A stretch of 64,000 nt of DNA. Source: Streptomyces cacaoi (GTDB lineage: Bacteria > Actinomycetota > Actinomycetes > Streptomycetales > Streptomycetaceae). Positions 38,282 through 47,694 of this stretch are shown in pieces; positions within the stretch are counted from its first letter, which is position 1, and every line of letters starts with the position of its first letter. The translations under genes and the position numbers were made by a program. The stretch covers positions 62,001-126,000 of the forward strand of contig NZ_BJMM01000002.1 in the NCBI RefSeq assembly GCF_006539165.1. The letters run 5' to 3'. Under the pieces are notes generated by a model. That model did no database searches. It was not told the origin of the DNA and saw only the letters and a program-made list of their open reading frames with translations.

Positions 38282-38926
38282 TCAGCGGTATGCGGCGAGG
38301 CCGGTGCGCAGCAGGGCGAAGGCGTGGTGTGCGTCCCGTTCGGCGCGGGGGAGCAGGGCGGCGGCAGCGGCCCCGTCGGCGATCTGCCGCCAGTTGCCGG
38401 TGGCCAGTACGCGCTGGGTGGAGACGATCTGGCCGGCGGCCACGCGGGCGGTCAGCGCCGTGCGCTCCGCGTCCGGCGCCGCGCGTTCCAGGGCGGCGGC
38501 GAGCGCTTCCTCGGAGCGGGCCGTGTAGGTGTGCAGCCGGGCGAGCAGGCTCGGCGTTCCGTACAACAGCCGGTGGAAGGCGAGGACTTCGGGTGCGTCG
38601 CACAGTCCGGTGACCGGGTCGTGTGCCCGGAGCCCGGCGAGGAAGTGCTCTTCGAGCGCCGTGAGCGGTGTGCGGCCGTCCGGTCTGCCGGTGACGACCC
38701 GGGCCGCCTCGTCCTCGTGGTCGGCGAAGCGGTGCAGGGCCATGTCCTCCTTGGCGGGGAAGTAGCGGAACAGTGTCGGCTTGGAGACCTCGGCCGCCTC
38801 GGCGATCTCGGAGACCGAGACCCGGTCGAACCCCTTCTCCAGGAAGAGGGCGACGGCCGCGTCGGAGATGGCCCGGTAGGTGCGCTGCCGCTTGCGCTCG
38901 CGCAGGCCGGTGGGGTGCTCGCTCAT
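38282..38926 (-). CDS. TetR-family transcriptional regulator
   Basis: A 214-residue TetR repressor. The N-terminal helix-turn-helix reads ISDAAVALFLEKGFDRVSV, EIAEAAEVSKPTLFRYFPAKED. The ligand-binding domain is of the large MftR/PhlF-like type often misnamed as acyl-CoA regulators. It is the first gene of a probable two-gene unit with helD and may control it, and itself, through the AT-rich intergenic region upstream (about 38940-38985). The ligand is unknown. Confidence 0.9.
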   Translation of the reverse strand: MSEHPTGLRERKRQRTYRAISDAAVALFLEKGFDRVSVSEIAEAAEVSKPTLFRYFPAKEDMALHRFADHEDEAARVVTGRPDGRTPLTALEEHFLAGLRAHDPVTGLCDAPEVLAFHRLLYGTPSLLARLHTYTARSEEALAAALERAAPDAERTALTARVAAGQIVSTQRVLATGNWRQIADGAAAAALLPRAERDAHHAFALLRTGLAAYR

Positions 38927-38939
38927 GGGGAGGACGGTA

Positions 38940-38985
38940 ACAGAGAAAATGTGACTCGGTTAAATTAGTTTCCAGTTATCAGGTG
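38940..38985. promoter_or_regulatory. AT-rich promoter/operator region of the TetR gene
   Basis: An unusually AT-rich stretch including GTTAAATTAGTTTCCAGTTA lies directly before the TetR start. It likely holds the promoter and operator. I found no clean palindrome in it. Confidence 0.35.
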
Positions 38986-39167
38986 AGAGGGCGGGGCGGA
39001 AGTACCTTTTGCGGGCTTTTGTGGGGGCTGCTGTAGTGGAGCGGGAACCGCCGCCCGGCCGCGGCGGGGCCTCTGCGAGGCGGCGGGGCGAGCCGGTGTG
39101 CTCCCGGAAGCCGACCGACGTCGCAGAACGTCACACGTCATACACCGCCAGAGAGCAGGGAATGGGC

Positions 39168-39698
39168 ATGGCTGACTTCCTCACCGATGTGCAGACACTC
39201 CGTGACCGCGCGCGGGACGGCATCATGAGCGGCCCGGTGACCACCTCCTACGGCACCGACGTCGACCGGGTCATCGAGCTGCTCAACGCGGCGCTCGCCA
39301 CCGAACTCGTCTGCGTACTGCGGTACCGCCAGCACCACTTCGCCGCCAAGGGGCTCGACTCCGAGCCGGTCGCCGAGGAGTTCCTGGAACACTCCAACGA
39401 GGAACAGGACCACGCCGACCAGATCGCGGCCCGCATCCACCAGCTGGGCGGGACGGCCCTGATGAACCCGGCCGAGTTGCTGGGCAGATCCCACTCCGAG
39501 TACGTGACCTCGGACGATCTGACCGAGATGATCCGCGAGAACCTCATCGCCGAGCGCATCGCGATCGCCTCGTACACCGAGATGATCAACTGGATCGGCT
39601 CCGCCGACCCCACCACCCGGCGCGTGCTGGAGAACGTCCTGGAGAAGGAGGAGGAGCACGCGGACGACATGCTCACCTTCCTCCAGCCGCAGCACTGA
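39168..39698 (+). CDS. Ferritin-like (bacterioferritin/Dps-type) diiron protein
   Basis: A 176-residue four-helix protein with diiron ligands: Glu in LATELVCVLRYRQHH, EEQDHADQIA with ExxH, Glu in NLIAERIAIASYTEMI, and a second ExxH in KEEEHADDML. This matches the bacterioferritin-like group that stores or detoxifies iron. There is no haem-binding Met at the usual position. ATG 39168 is preferred over ATG 39162 because AGGGA is well spaced from it. It sits 73 bp upstream of a Clp ATPase and heads a stress-related gene group. Confidence 0.88.
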   Translation: MADFLTDVQTLRDRARDGIMSGPVTTSYGTDVDRVIELLNAALATELVCVLRYRQHHFAAKGLDSEPVAEEFLEHSNEEQDHADQIAARIHQLGGTALMNPAELLGRSHSEYVTSDDLTEMIRENLIAERIAIASYTEMINWIGSADPTTRRVLENVLEKEEEHADDMLTFLQPQH

Positions 39699-39771
39699 CC
39701 CGGCCGGCGCCGGCCCCGCGCACGGCCAGGCGGCGCCGCACGCGCAGTGGCCCCATGACGCGGAGTGCCCC

Positions 39772-42342
39772 ATGACGACCCCCGACCTCGGCTCCTCCGG
39801 CGGCGCCGACCCGTTCTCCGATCTGCTCGACCGGTTCTTCGGCACCTCGCCCCACTCCTCGCCGCCCGCGGTGCAGCGGGTGCCGGTCGGCCGCCTGCTG
39901 ACCGACGCGGCCCGGGACCTGCTCGCCCGCGCCTGCGCCCGCGCCGGGGAGGACGGCAGCGGTGATCTCGACACCGGACATCTGCTGTGGGCGGCCACCC
40001 GCATCGACCCGGCACGCTCCCTGCTCTCCCGCGCCGGAGCCGACCCGGACGCGCTGGCCTCCGCCCTCGCCCGGGCCCTCCCCGGGGAGAGCGGCACCCC
40101 TTCGGCCGAACCCGGGCTCACCCCGGCGGCCAAGCGGGCGCTGAGCACCGCCCACCGCCGCTCACGGGCCGCCGGGGCCTCCTACATCGGGCCGGAACAC
40201 CTCCTCAGGGCCCTGCTCGACGACCCGGACGCGGCCGCCGCGCGGTTCCTGGCCGGACAGGGCGCCGACACCGAACGGCTGGGGCGGGACGCCGAGGCCG
40301 CCGCGCAGCGCGACGGCCCGGCCGCGGGCGGACGCGGCGCGAGCGGCACCCCGACCCTGGACGCGTACGGCAGGGACCTCACCGAGGAGGCGAGGGCCGG
40401 CCGGCTCGACGTCGTCGTGGGCCGGGCCGACGAGGCCGAGCAGACGCTGGAGATCCTCGCCCGGCGGACCAGGAACAGCCCGGTGCTGATCGGTGAGCCG
40501 GGGGTGGGCAAGACCGCCGTCGTCGAGGGCATCGCCCAGCGCATCGTCGCGGGGGACGTGCCCGGCACCCTCCGGGACGTCCGGGTGGTGGGCCTGGATC
40601 TGCCGGCGCTCGTCGCCGGCTCGAAGCACCGGGGCGATTTCGAGGAGCGGCTCAAGAAGGTCGTCGACGAGGTGAAGGCGCGGAAGGAGTCGGTGATCCT
40701 GTTCATCGACGAGCTGCACACCGCCGTCGGCGCCGGGTCCGGGGGCGAGGGCGCCATGGAGGCGGGCGCCGTCCTCGAACCGGCGCTGGTACGCGGCGAG
40801 TTGCACATCGTCGGCGCCACCACGCTGGACGAGTACCGCCGGCACGTGGAGAAGAACGCGGCACTGGAGCGCCGCTTCCAGCCGGTGCTGGTGGCCGAGC
40901 CGGGCGTCGCGGAGACGGTGCGGATCCTCCGGGGCCTGCGCGACTCCTACGAGGCGCACCACCAGGTCCGCTTCACCGATGCGGCGCTGGCCGCCGCGGC
41001 CGAGCTGGCCGACCGCCACCTCACCGACCGCTTCCTGCCCGACAAGGCCGTCGACCTGATGGACACGGCGGGCGCCCGCGTCCGGATGCGGGCGCTCGGC
41101 CGCTCGACGGAGGTGACCGGCCGCGAGGATCAACGCGCCCGGCTCCGGCGGGAGAAGGACCAGGCCGTCGCCGCGGAGGACTTCGAGCGCGCGGGCGGCC
41201 TCAAGCGGCGCATCGCCGAGGTCGAGGCCGAGCTGGCGGGCGTCCGGGAGCGGCGCGAGGGCGTCATGGCGGTACGGGCCGAGGACGTCGCCGAGGTGGT
41301 CTCCCGGCGCACCGGCATCCCCGTCGCCCGGTTGACCGAGAGCGAGAACGACCGGCTGATGAAGCTGGAGGAGTCGCTGCACGCCCGGGTCGTCGGGCAG
41401 GACGAGGCCGTCACGGCGGTCGCGCGGGCGGTACGCCGCAACTGCTCGGGCGTGGGCGATCCGGACCGGCCGGCCGGCTCGTTCCTCTTCCTCGGCCCGC
41501 CCGGCGTCGGCAGGACCGAACTGGCCAAGGCGCTGGCCGAGTTGCTCTTCGGGGACGAGAGCCGGCTCGTCCGGATCGACATGGGCGGGTTCCGGGAGAA
41601 GCACACGGTCTCCCGGCTGGTGGGCGCGCCGCCCGGGCACGCCGGGCACGAGGAGGAGGGGCAGCTCACCGGCAGGGTCCGCGGGCAGCCGTACAGCATC
41701 GTGCTGTTCGACGAGATCGAGAAGGCGCACCCGGATGTGTTCGACGTGCTGATGCAGGTGCTGGACGACGGCCGGCTGACCGATGCGCGGGGCCGCACCG
41801 TCGACTTCCGGCACACGCTGGTGATCATGACGAGCACCCTCGGGTCCCGGCTCCTCCTCGACCACGAGGGGGACGTCGACGCGGTCCGCGACCAGCTGCG
41901 CGAGCGGATCGACGCCGGCTTCCTGCCCGCGTTCCTCCACCGCGTCGACGAGATCGTGGTCTTCCACGCGCTCGCCGAGCAGGACCTCGACCGGATCCTC
42001 GATCTGCTGCTGGAGGCCGGCGTACGGCGGCTGGCGGCGCAGGACATCACGCTGGAGGTGACCGGCGCCGCCCGGCGGCTGCTCCTCGCACACGGACACC
42101 GGCCGGAGTGCGGGGCGCGCCCGCTGCGCCGCACCATCCGGACCGAACTGGACAACCGGCTGGCCGACTTCCTGCTCGGCGGCGAGGCAGGGCCCGGCGA
42201 CAGGCTCGTCGCCGATGTGCGCGACGACGCGCTCGTCGTCGACGTGCATCCCGGGCAGGGCGGGCCGGGCAGCGGCGCGGGGCGGCCCGGGGGCACGGGC
42301 CGGGAAGGGGCGGCCGGGAAGCCGGGCCGGATCGCGGCCTGA
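39772..42342 (+). CDS. ClpC-like AAA+ ATPase with degenerate second module
   Basis: An 856-residue Hsp100 protein: Clp_N repeats (about 35-180), D1 with Walker A GEPGVGKT (near 240) and Walker B ILFIDE, a short middle domain with a UVR-like motif (AAEDFERAGGLKRRI), and D2. In D2 the Walker A is GPPGVGRTE, with Arg for the invariant Lys; sensor 1 is MTSTLGS rather than MTSN; and the pre-finger motif is FLPAFLHR. Walker B VLFDEIEKAHPD is normal. I see no LGF-type ClpP-docking loop before the finger. D1 probably powers remodelling without ClpP. It is not the housekeeping ClpC1. Confidence 0.88.
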   Translation: MTTPDLGSSGGADPFSDLLDRFFGTSPHSSPPAVQRVPVGRLLTDAARDLLARACARAGEDGSGDLDTGHLLWAATRIDPARSLLSRAGADPDALASALARALPGESGTPSAEPGLTPAAKRALSTAHRRSRAAGASYIGPEHLLRALLDDPDAAAARFLAGQGADTERLGRDAEAAAQRDGPAAGGRGASGTPTLDAYGRDLTEEARAGRLDVVVGRADEAEQTLEILARRTRNSPVLIGEPGVGKTAVVEGIAQRIVAGDVPGTLRDVRVVGLDLPALVAGSKHRGDFEERLKKVVDEVKARKESVILFIDELHTAVGAGSGGEGAMEAGAVLEPALVRGELHIVGATTLDEYRRHVEKNAALERRFQPVLVAEPGVAETVRILRGLRDSYEAHHQVRFTDAALAAAAELADRHLTDRFLPDKAVDLMDTAGARVRMRALGRSTEVTGREDQRARLRREKDQAVAAEDFERAGGLKRRIAEVEAELAGVRERREGVMAVRAEDVAEVVSRRTGIPVARLTESENDRLMKLEESLHARVVGQDEAVTAVARAVRRNCSGVGDPDRPAGSFLFLGPPGVGRTELAKALAELLFGDESRLVRIDMGGFREKHTVSRLVGAPPGHAGHEEEGQLTGRVRGQPYSIVLFDEIEKAHPDVFDVLMQVLDDGRLTDARGRTVDFRHTLVIMTSTLGSRLLLDHEGDVDAVRDQLRERIDAGFLPAFLHRVDEIVVFHALAEQDLDRILDLLLEAGVRRLAAQDITLEVTGAARRLLLAHGHRPECGARPLRRTIRTELDNRLADFLLGGEAGPGDRLVADVRDDALVVDVHPGQGGPGSGAGRPGGTGREGAAGKPGRIAA

Positions 42343-42478
42343 ACCGCTACTCGGCGGCGCCCCTCTCCCGTACGGAGGCGACCGGCCGCCGGAGGAGCGC
42401 CGCCCCGGCGGGAGCCAGGCGCCGGAGCACGTCGAGGACCGGGCGGCCGGCCCGGCCCGCCGATGGAGGAGGAGAAGC

Positions 42479-43513
42479 ATGAAGGCGTTGCAGTACCAGC
42501 ACGTCGGCGGGGCGCCGACGCTCGCGACCGTCCCCGATCCCGAACCGGGCCCGGGCCAGGTCCTGTTGAAGGTCACGGCGGCCGGCGCGTGCCACTCCGA
42601 CATCGCCGTGATGAGCATGACCGCCGACCAGCTGACCTTCCCGCTGCCGCTCACGCTCGGCCACGAGGGCGTGGGCACCGTCGCGGCGCTGGGCGACGGC
42701 GCGAGCGGGGTCGCGGTGGGCGAGTCCGTCGCGGTGTACGGGCCGTGGGGGTGCGGGGTGTGCCACAGCTGCGCGCAGGGCAAGGAGAACTACTGCCTGC
42801 GCGCGGCCAAGGAGGGCATCCACCCGCCGGGCCTCGGCGAACCGGGGGCCATGGCCGAGTACCTGCTGGTGGACGACGTCCGCCATCTCGTGCCGCTCGG
42901 GGACCTCGACCCGGTCTCCACCGTGCCGCTGACGGACGCCGGACTGACGCCCTACCACGCCATCAAGATCTCGGTACCGAAGCTGGTGGCGGGCACCACC
43001 GCCGTCGTCATCGGCACCGGCGGCCTCGGCCATGTGGCCATCCAGCTGCTGCGCGCCATGACGCCGTCCCGGGTGATCGCGCTGGATGTCGTGGAGGAGA
43101 AGCTGGAGCTGGCCCGCCGGGTCGGCGCGCACGAGGCGCTGCTGTCGGACACCAAGGCGGCCGAACGGATCCGGGAGCTGACCGGCGGCCGCGGCGCCGA
43201 GGCCGTCTTCGACTTCGTCGGCGTCCCGCCCACCACGGCCCTCGCCGGGCAGTGCGCCGGCATCGAGGCGGACGTGACCCTCGTCGGCATCGGCGGCGGC
43301 TCGCTGCCCGTCGGCTTCGGCATCCTGCCGTACGAGACGACCGTGCGCTCGCCGTACTGGGGCAGCAGATCCGAGCTGGAGGAGGTGCTCGACCTGGCCC
43401 GGCAGGGGATGCTCGACATCCACGTCGAGCAGTTCTCGCTGGACGAGGCGCCGCGCGCCTACCAGCTGCTGCACGACGGGAAGATCAACGGCCGGGCCGT
43501 GGTGGTCCCTTGA
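42479..43513 (+). CDS. Zinc-dependent alcohol dehydrogenase
   Basis: A 344-residue medium-chain dehydrogenase. Catalytic zinc ligands are Cys in GACHSD, His-Glu in LGHEGVG, and an Asp in PLTDAGLTPY near the usual third-ligand position. Structural zinc uses the four cysteines of CGVCHSCAQGKENYC. The Rossmann motif is IGTGGLGHVA, with Asp in ALDVVEEK suggesting NAD. Similar genes next to universal stress proteins occur in the Streptomyces hypoxia/dormancy regulon, so a redox-balancing role is plausible. GGAGGAG precedes the start ATG 42479. Confidence 0.9.
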   Translation: MKALQYQHVGGAPTLATVPDPEPGPGQVLLKVTAAGACHSDIAVMSMTADQLTFPLPLTLGHEGVGTVAALGDGASGVAVGESVAVYGPWGCGVCHSCAQGKENYCLRAAKEGIHPPGLGEPGAMAEYLLVDDVRHLVPLGDLDPVSTVPLTDAGLTPYHAIKISVPKLVAGTTAVVIGTGGLGHVAIQLLRAMTPSRVIALDVVEEKLELARRVGAHEALLSDTKAAERIRELTGGRGAEAVFDFVGVPPTTALAGQCAGIEADVTLVGIGGGSLPVGFGILPYETTVRSPYWGSRSELEEVLDLARQGMLDIHVEQFSLDEAPRAYQLLHDGKINGRAVVVP

Positions 43514-43613
43514 GGCCGCGGCAGCCGCCGGGGCCGGCCCGCGCCCGGCCGGTGTGGGAACCGCCGGCGGGGTACCCGCGCGGTGACGCGAGGGACGCGA
43601 GGAGAGGACGGAC

Positions 43614-44546
43614 ATGACGCACCCCCAGCAAGGTCCCCGGCCGGACCGCGAGGACAGCCCGGAGGCCCGGCCGGGCCCCGGCCGGCCGCCCCGTGTGGTC
43701 GTCGGGGTGGACGGCTCCCCCCACTCGCTGCGGGCGCTCGACCGCGCCGCCGACGAGGCCGCACGGCGGAACGCCGCGCTGGAGGTCCTGTGCGGGGCGA
43801 CGACGCCGCGCCGCAGCGTCGTCCCCGAGACCGACACCGACCGGGAGCGCGCCCGGCAGGCCGCCCGCGAGGTCGCCGCCGGCGCGGCCGAGCGCGCCCG
43901 CGACCGGGTGCCGGGCCTGGAGGTCGACCCCTGCGGAGTGACGGAGGCCCCGGCGGACGCGCTGGTCAAGGCGAGCCGGGACGCGGAGCTGACGGTGATC
44001 GGCACCCGCGGCCACGGCGGCTTCCGCGGGCTGCTGCTCGGCTCCGTCAGCCTGCGGCTGGCGGCGCACGCGGCCGGTCCGCTGATGGTGGTGCGCGGGG
44101 TGGAGCCCGGTGCGGTGCAGGGGCCGGGCGAGACGGTCGTCGGTCTGAAGTGGGCGGGCGCCACCGAGCCGGTGGCCTTCGGGTGCGCACAGGCCGAGCT
44201 GGACGGTTCGCCGGTGCGGGTCGTGCACGCCTGGTCGTACCCGGCGATGCCCAGTCTGTCGCTGAAGCTGCCGCCCAAGGAGCCGAGCGAGGAGACGCAG
44301 CGGGCGGCGGAGTTCGTGCGCGAGGCCGTCGAGCCCTTCCGGCGGCGGCACCCGGCGGTGCGGGTGACCACCGAGCAGCACCAGGGCGCCACCGCCGAGT
44401 ACCTGATCGAGCTGAGCGCACAGGCCCGTCTGGTGGTGCTCGGCGTACGGCGGGAGCAGCGCAGGCTCGGGCTCCAGGTCGGGCCGGTGGTCCACTCGGT
44501 GCTCCAGCACGCCCGGTGCCCGGTGGTGCTCGTCCCGACGGACTGA
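43614..44546 (+). CDS. Tandem universal stress protein
   Basis: A 310-residue protein with two UspA domains. The first (about 27-155) begins VVVGVDGSPHSLRAL and has the ATP motif GTRGHGGFRGLLLGS. In the second (about 168-308) the motif is degenerate, VLGVRREQRRLGLQVGPV, so ATP binding there may be lost. These proteins accumulate under starvation, hypoxia or oxidative stress. It lies 100 bp after the alcohol dehydrogenase on the same strand. AGGAGAGG precedes ATG 43614. Confidence 0.9.
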   Translation: MTHPQQGPRPDREDSPEARPGPGRPPRVVVGVDGSPHSLRALDRAADEAARRNAALEVLCGATTPRRSVVPETDTDRERARQAAREVAAGAAERARDRVPGLEVDPCGVTEAPADALVKASRDAELTVIGTRGHGGFRGLLLGSVSLRLAAHAAGPLMVVRGVEPGAVQGPGETVVGLKWAGATEPVAFGCAQAELDGSPVRVVHAWSYPAMPSLSLKLPPKEPSEETQRAAEFVREAVEPFRRRHPAVRVTTEQHQGATAEYLIELSAQARLVVLGVRREQRRLGLQVGPVVHSVLQHARCPVVLVPTD

Positions 44547-44756
44547 GTGCGCGGGACGCGCGGTGCGCGGGGTCGCCGAAACCGGCCCCGCCAGGGGGGT
44601 TTGGAGGATCGCCCCAGGCGCGGGGGAAGCTGTCCGTGCCTATGTACGATGGAGAGCACCCTGCAACGCGCGTAGAGTCCGGCGCGGTCCTGGTCAGGGC
44701 CATCGTTTGACTGCAATGACGCACGACGCACCAGAGAACCGCACGGAGCACCATCC

Positions 44757-46301
44757 ATGGCAGCTTCCCCCGGCGTAGCCGGCGCAGCCCACGCCGGTGA
44801 GGGTCCCTCCCCGGCCACGTCCTCGAAGTCCTCGGGCTCGGCCTCGGACTCCCCGCAAGCCTCGCAATCCCCGCACGACGAGACCGTCGAGTCCCGCGGG
44901 ATCGAGCCGGTACCCGATCACGAGCGCCGCGGCCGGGTCCGTGAGCTGTTCCCCACCTGGGTGGCCGCCAACATCAGTGTCCTGCTGCTCACCATGGGCG
45001 CGGGGCTGGTCGTCTTCAACGGCCTCAACTTCTGGCAGGTGCTGCTCGCCGCGGCCGTCGCCGGAAGCGTCTCCTTCGGCCTCGTCGGGCTGCTGTCCGT
45101 CTCCGGCAAGTGGGGCGGGGCGCCCGGCGCCATGCTCTCCCGGGCGACGTTCGGCGTCCGCGGCAACTACTTCCCCGGCATGATCCTGTGGGTCGCCCGG
45201 TTCGGCTGGGAGACCATCAACGCGGTCACCGGCGCCTACGCCGTGCTCACCGTCCTCGACCTGCTGTTCGGCGTCCGGACCAGCACCCCGCTGATCATCG
45301 TCACGCTGCTGGTGTTCGTCGGCGTGACCTTCCTCGTCAGCGGCATGGGCCGGAAGGTCCTCAACATCTGCAACACCTGGTCGACCTACCTCTTCGGTGT
45401 GTTCACCGTGCTGGTGCTCATCTACCTGATCACCACCATCGACTGGGACGCGATGTTCTCCAAGCCGGCCGGCGGCACCGCCATGCTGATCGCGGGCATC
45501 GGCACCATCGCGGCCGGCGGCATCAGCTGGATCCCCACCGGACCGGACTTCGCGCGGTATCTGCCGCACAGCGCCGACGGCCGGAAGATCTTCGGAACGA
45601 CGATCTCCGGCGCCCTGCTGGTACTCGTCCCCATGGTGCTCATGGGCGGCGTGATGTCGGTGGAGACCCCGGCGCTCGCCAAGACCGACGACCCGGTCTC
45701 CTTCCTGGGCGAGGCGCTGCCGATGTGGCTCGCGGTGCCGTACCTGGTCATCGCGCTGATCGGCATGGTGCTGATCAACAGCCTGTCGATGTACTCGGCC
45801 GGCTTCACCGCGCAGACCATGGGCGTCAAGCTGCCGCGTGCCTGGGCCGTGAGCATCAACGCGCTCATCAGCCTCGTCGGCGGGCTGCTGCTGATGCTCG
45901 TCGCCAAGAGCTTCTACGGCTCGTTCATCTCCTTCCTCTCGCTGCTGGCCGTCTCCTTCTCCGCCTGGGTCGGCGTCTACGCCGTGGACATGCTGCGGCG
46001 CCGGCACAAGGCCGTCCGCTACGACCCCGAGGGGCTGCTCGACACCTCCCGCAGCAGCCGCTACTGGTACGCCGGCGGCTACTGCTGGCAGGCCATGACC
46101 GCCTGGGGCGTCGCGCTCGTCCTCGGCCTCGGGTTCACCAAGGTCGACTGGTTCACCGGGCCGCTGGTCGACACCTGGATCGGCAGGAACGGGCTGGGCT
46201 GGGCCGCGACCGTGCTGCTCGCCGCCGTGCTCTTCGCCGTCCTCCCCGCCCCGCGGGAGAGCGAGCCGGCCGCCGCCGAACCGGTCGCGGCCGAGGCGTA
46301 G
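44757..46301 (+). CDS. NCS1-family purine/cytosine permease
   Basis: A 514-residue membrane transporter with about twelve hydrophobic spans. The cytoplasmic N-terminus is Ser/Ala-rich and precedes FPTWVAANISVLLLTMGAGL, the NCS1 start. Other family segments are SRATFGVRGNYFPG, GGISWIPTGPDFARYLP and the NSLSMYSAGFTAQTMGV helix of the cytosine permease group. It probably imports cytosine or another base with H+ or Na+. ATG 44757 follows GGAG. The 210-bp leader shows no TPP riboswitch. The neighbouring oxidoreductase and HIT genes do not form a clear pathway with it. Confidence 0.88.
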   Translation: MAASPGVAGAAHAGEGPSPATSSKSSGSASDSPQASQSPHDETVESRGIEPVPDHERRGRVRELFPTWVAANISVLLLTMGAGLVVFNGLNFWQVLLAAAVAGSVSFGLVGLLSVSGKWGGAPGAMLSRATFGVRGNYFPGMILWVARFGWETINAVTGAYAVLTVLDLLFGVRTSTPLIIVTLLVFVGVTFLVSGMGRKVLNICNTWSTYLFGVFTVLVLIYLITTIDWDAMFSKPAGGTAMLIAGIGTIAAGGISWIPTGPDFARYLPHSADGRKIFGTTISGALLVLVPMVLMGGVMSVETPALAKTDDPVSFLGEALPMWLAVPYLVIALIGMVLINSLSMYSAGFTAQTMGVKLPRAWAVSINALISLVGGLLLMLVAKSFYGSFISFLSLLAVSFSAWVGVYAVDMLRRRHKAVRYDPEGLLDTSRSSRYWYAGGYCWQAMTAWGVALVLGLGFTKVDWFTGPLVDTWIGRNGLGWAATVLLAAVLFAVLPAPRESEPAAAEPVAAEA

Positions 46302-46403
46302 CGCCGGGGGCCGGGCGGCGGTCCACGTCGCCCGTGGAGCGTTCCGCCGGGACGTGTGCGTCAATGGCCGTGGAGCCACGGTCCCCATCGAGTCGAGGTC
46401 GAA

Positions 46404-47237
46404 GTGAGCAACGCACACGTTCCCGCGGTCACCCTCAACACCGGGGAGGCCATGCCCCAGCTCGGATTCGGTGTCTTCCAGGTGCCCGACGCGGAGGCGG
46501 AGGCCGTCGTCGCCGAGGCCCTGGACGCCGGGTACCGGAGCATCGACACCGCGACGCTCTACGAGAACGAGCGGGGCACCGGCCGGGCCCTGGCCGCCTC
46601 CGGCATCCCGCGCGAGGACCTGTTCGTGACCACGAAGCTGTGGAACACCGACCAGGGCCACGACGCCGCGCTGCGGGCCTTCGACAGCTCGCTGCACCGG
46701 CTGGGGCTCGACTACGTCGATCTCTACCTCATCCACTGGCCGGCCCCCGGACAGGACCGGTACGTGGAGACCTGGCGGGCCCTCGCCCGGATCCACGCCG
46801 AGGGCCGGGCCCGCAGCGTGGGCGTCTCCAACTTCGAGCCGGAACATCTGCGCCGGCTGCTCGACGACGGCGGCCCGGTCCCCGCCGTCAACCAGATCGA
46901 GCTGCACCCCAGGCTCCAGCAGGAGGAGCTGCGTGCCTTCGACGCCGAGCACGGCATCGCCACCGAGGCGTGGTCGCCGCTGGGCCGCAACAACGGGGTG
47001 CTCACCGACCCGGCCGTGCGCGCCGTGGCCGAGAAGCACGGCAGGAGCGCGGCGCAGACGGTGCTGCGCTGGCATCTCCAGCTGGGCAACGTCGTCATCC
47101 CCAAGTCGGTGACCCCGGCCCGGATCCGGGAGAACATCGACGTCTTCGGCTTCGAGCTGGACGAGGCGGACATGCGGGCGATCGGCACGCTGGAGACCGG
47201 GGTGCGCGTCGGCCCCGACCCGGCGACCTTCGGCTGA
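46404..47237 (+). CDS. Aldo/keto reductase
   Basis: A 277-residue NADPH-dependent aldo/keto reductase of the 2,5-diketo-D-gluconate reductase type. The catalytic tetrad is visible: Asp in RSIDTATLY, Tyr in the same segment, Lys in VTTKLWN, and His in LIHWP. The nucleotide site ends with IPKSVTPARIREN. I choose GTG 46404 because GAGG lies five bases upstream. Substrates are likely small carbonyls. It is followed after 7 nt by the HIT gene, so the two are probably co-transcribed. Confidence 0.92.
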   Translation: MSNAHVPAVTLNTGEAMPQLGFGVFQVPDAEAEAVVAEALDAGYRSIDTATLYENERGTGRALAASGIPREDLFVTTKLWNTDQGHDAALRAFDSSLHRLGLDYVDLYLIHWPAPGQDRYVETWRALARIHAEGRARSVGVSNFEPEHLRRLLDDGGPVPAVNQIELHPRLQQEELRAFDAEHGIATEAWSPLGRNNGVLTDPAVRAVAEKHGRSAAQTVLRWHLQLGNVVIPKSVTPARIRENIDVFGFELDEADMRAIGTLETGVRVGPDPATFG

Positions 47238-47244
47238 GCCGGCC

Positions 47245-47691
47245 GTGCCGGGGCCGGAGGCCGCCGGGTGCGTCTTCTGCCGGATCCTGGCGGGAGAGCT
47301 GCCGGCGCACAGGGTGTACGAGGACGAGGAGACCGTTGCCTTCCTGGACCGGAGGCCGCTCTTCCACGGCCATACGCTGGTGGTCCCCAGGCTGCACATC
47401 GAGACGCTGACGGACCTGCCCGAGGAGCGGGTCGGGCCCTACTTCCGCGCGGTGCGGCTGCTCGCCGGTGCGGTCGAGCGGGGGATGGCGGCGGCCGGTT
47501 CGTTCGTCGCGGAGAACAACCGCGTCAGCCAGTCCGTGCCGCATCTGCATGTGCACATCGTTCCGCGCAACCGCAAGGACGGGCTGCGGGGCTTCTTCTG
47601 GCCCCGGCACACCTACGCCGACGACGCCGAGGCGGAGCGGGCGGCCGAGCGCGTCCGCTCCGCCCTGCGCGCGGGCCCGGCGGCCGGGTAG
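47245..47691 (+). CDS. HIT-family nucleotide hydrolase
   Basis: A 148-residue histidine-triad protein. The triad reads HLHVHIVPR; the N-terminus CVFCRILAGELP supplies the Cys-X2-Cys seen in zinc-binding members. HIT proteins hydrolyse or transfer nucleotidyl groups, for example from AMP-lysine or Ap4A. The GTG start is 7 nt after the aldo/keto reductase stop. The gene converges with the racemase gene, with only 3 nt between the two. Confidence 0.92.
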   Translation: MPGPEAAGCVFCRILAGELPAHRVYEDEETVAFLDRRPLFHGHTLVVPRLHIETLTDLPEERVGPYFRAVRLLAGAVERGMAAAGSFVAENNRVSQSVPHLHVHIVPRNRKDGLRGFFWPRHTYADDAEAERAAERVRSALRAGPAAG

Positions 47692-47694
47692 GGC

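Noticed and set aside
44547..44756. TPP riboswitch in front of the first NCS1 permease
   Set aside because: The conserved CTGAGA and related blocks are absent, so a thiamine-precursor transporter is not supported.
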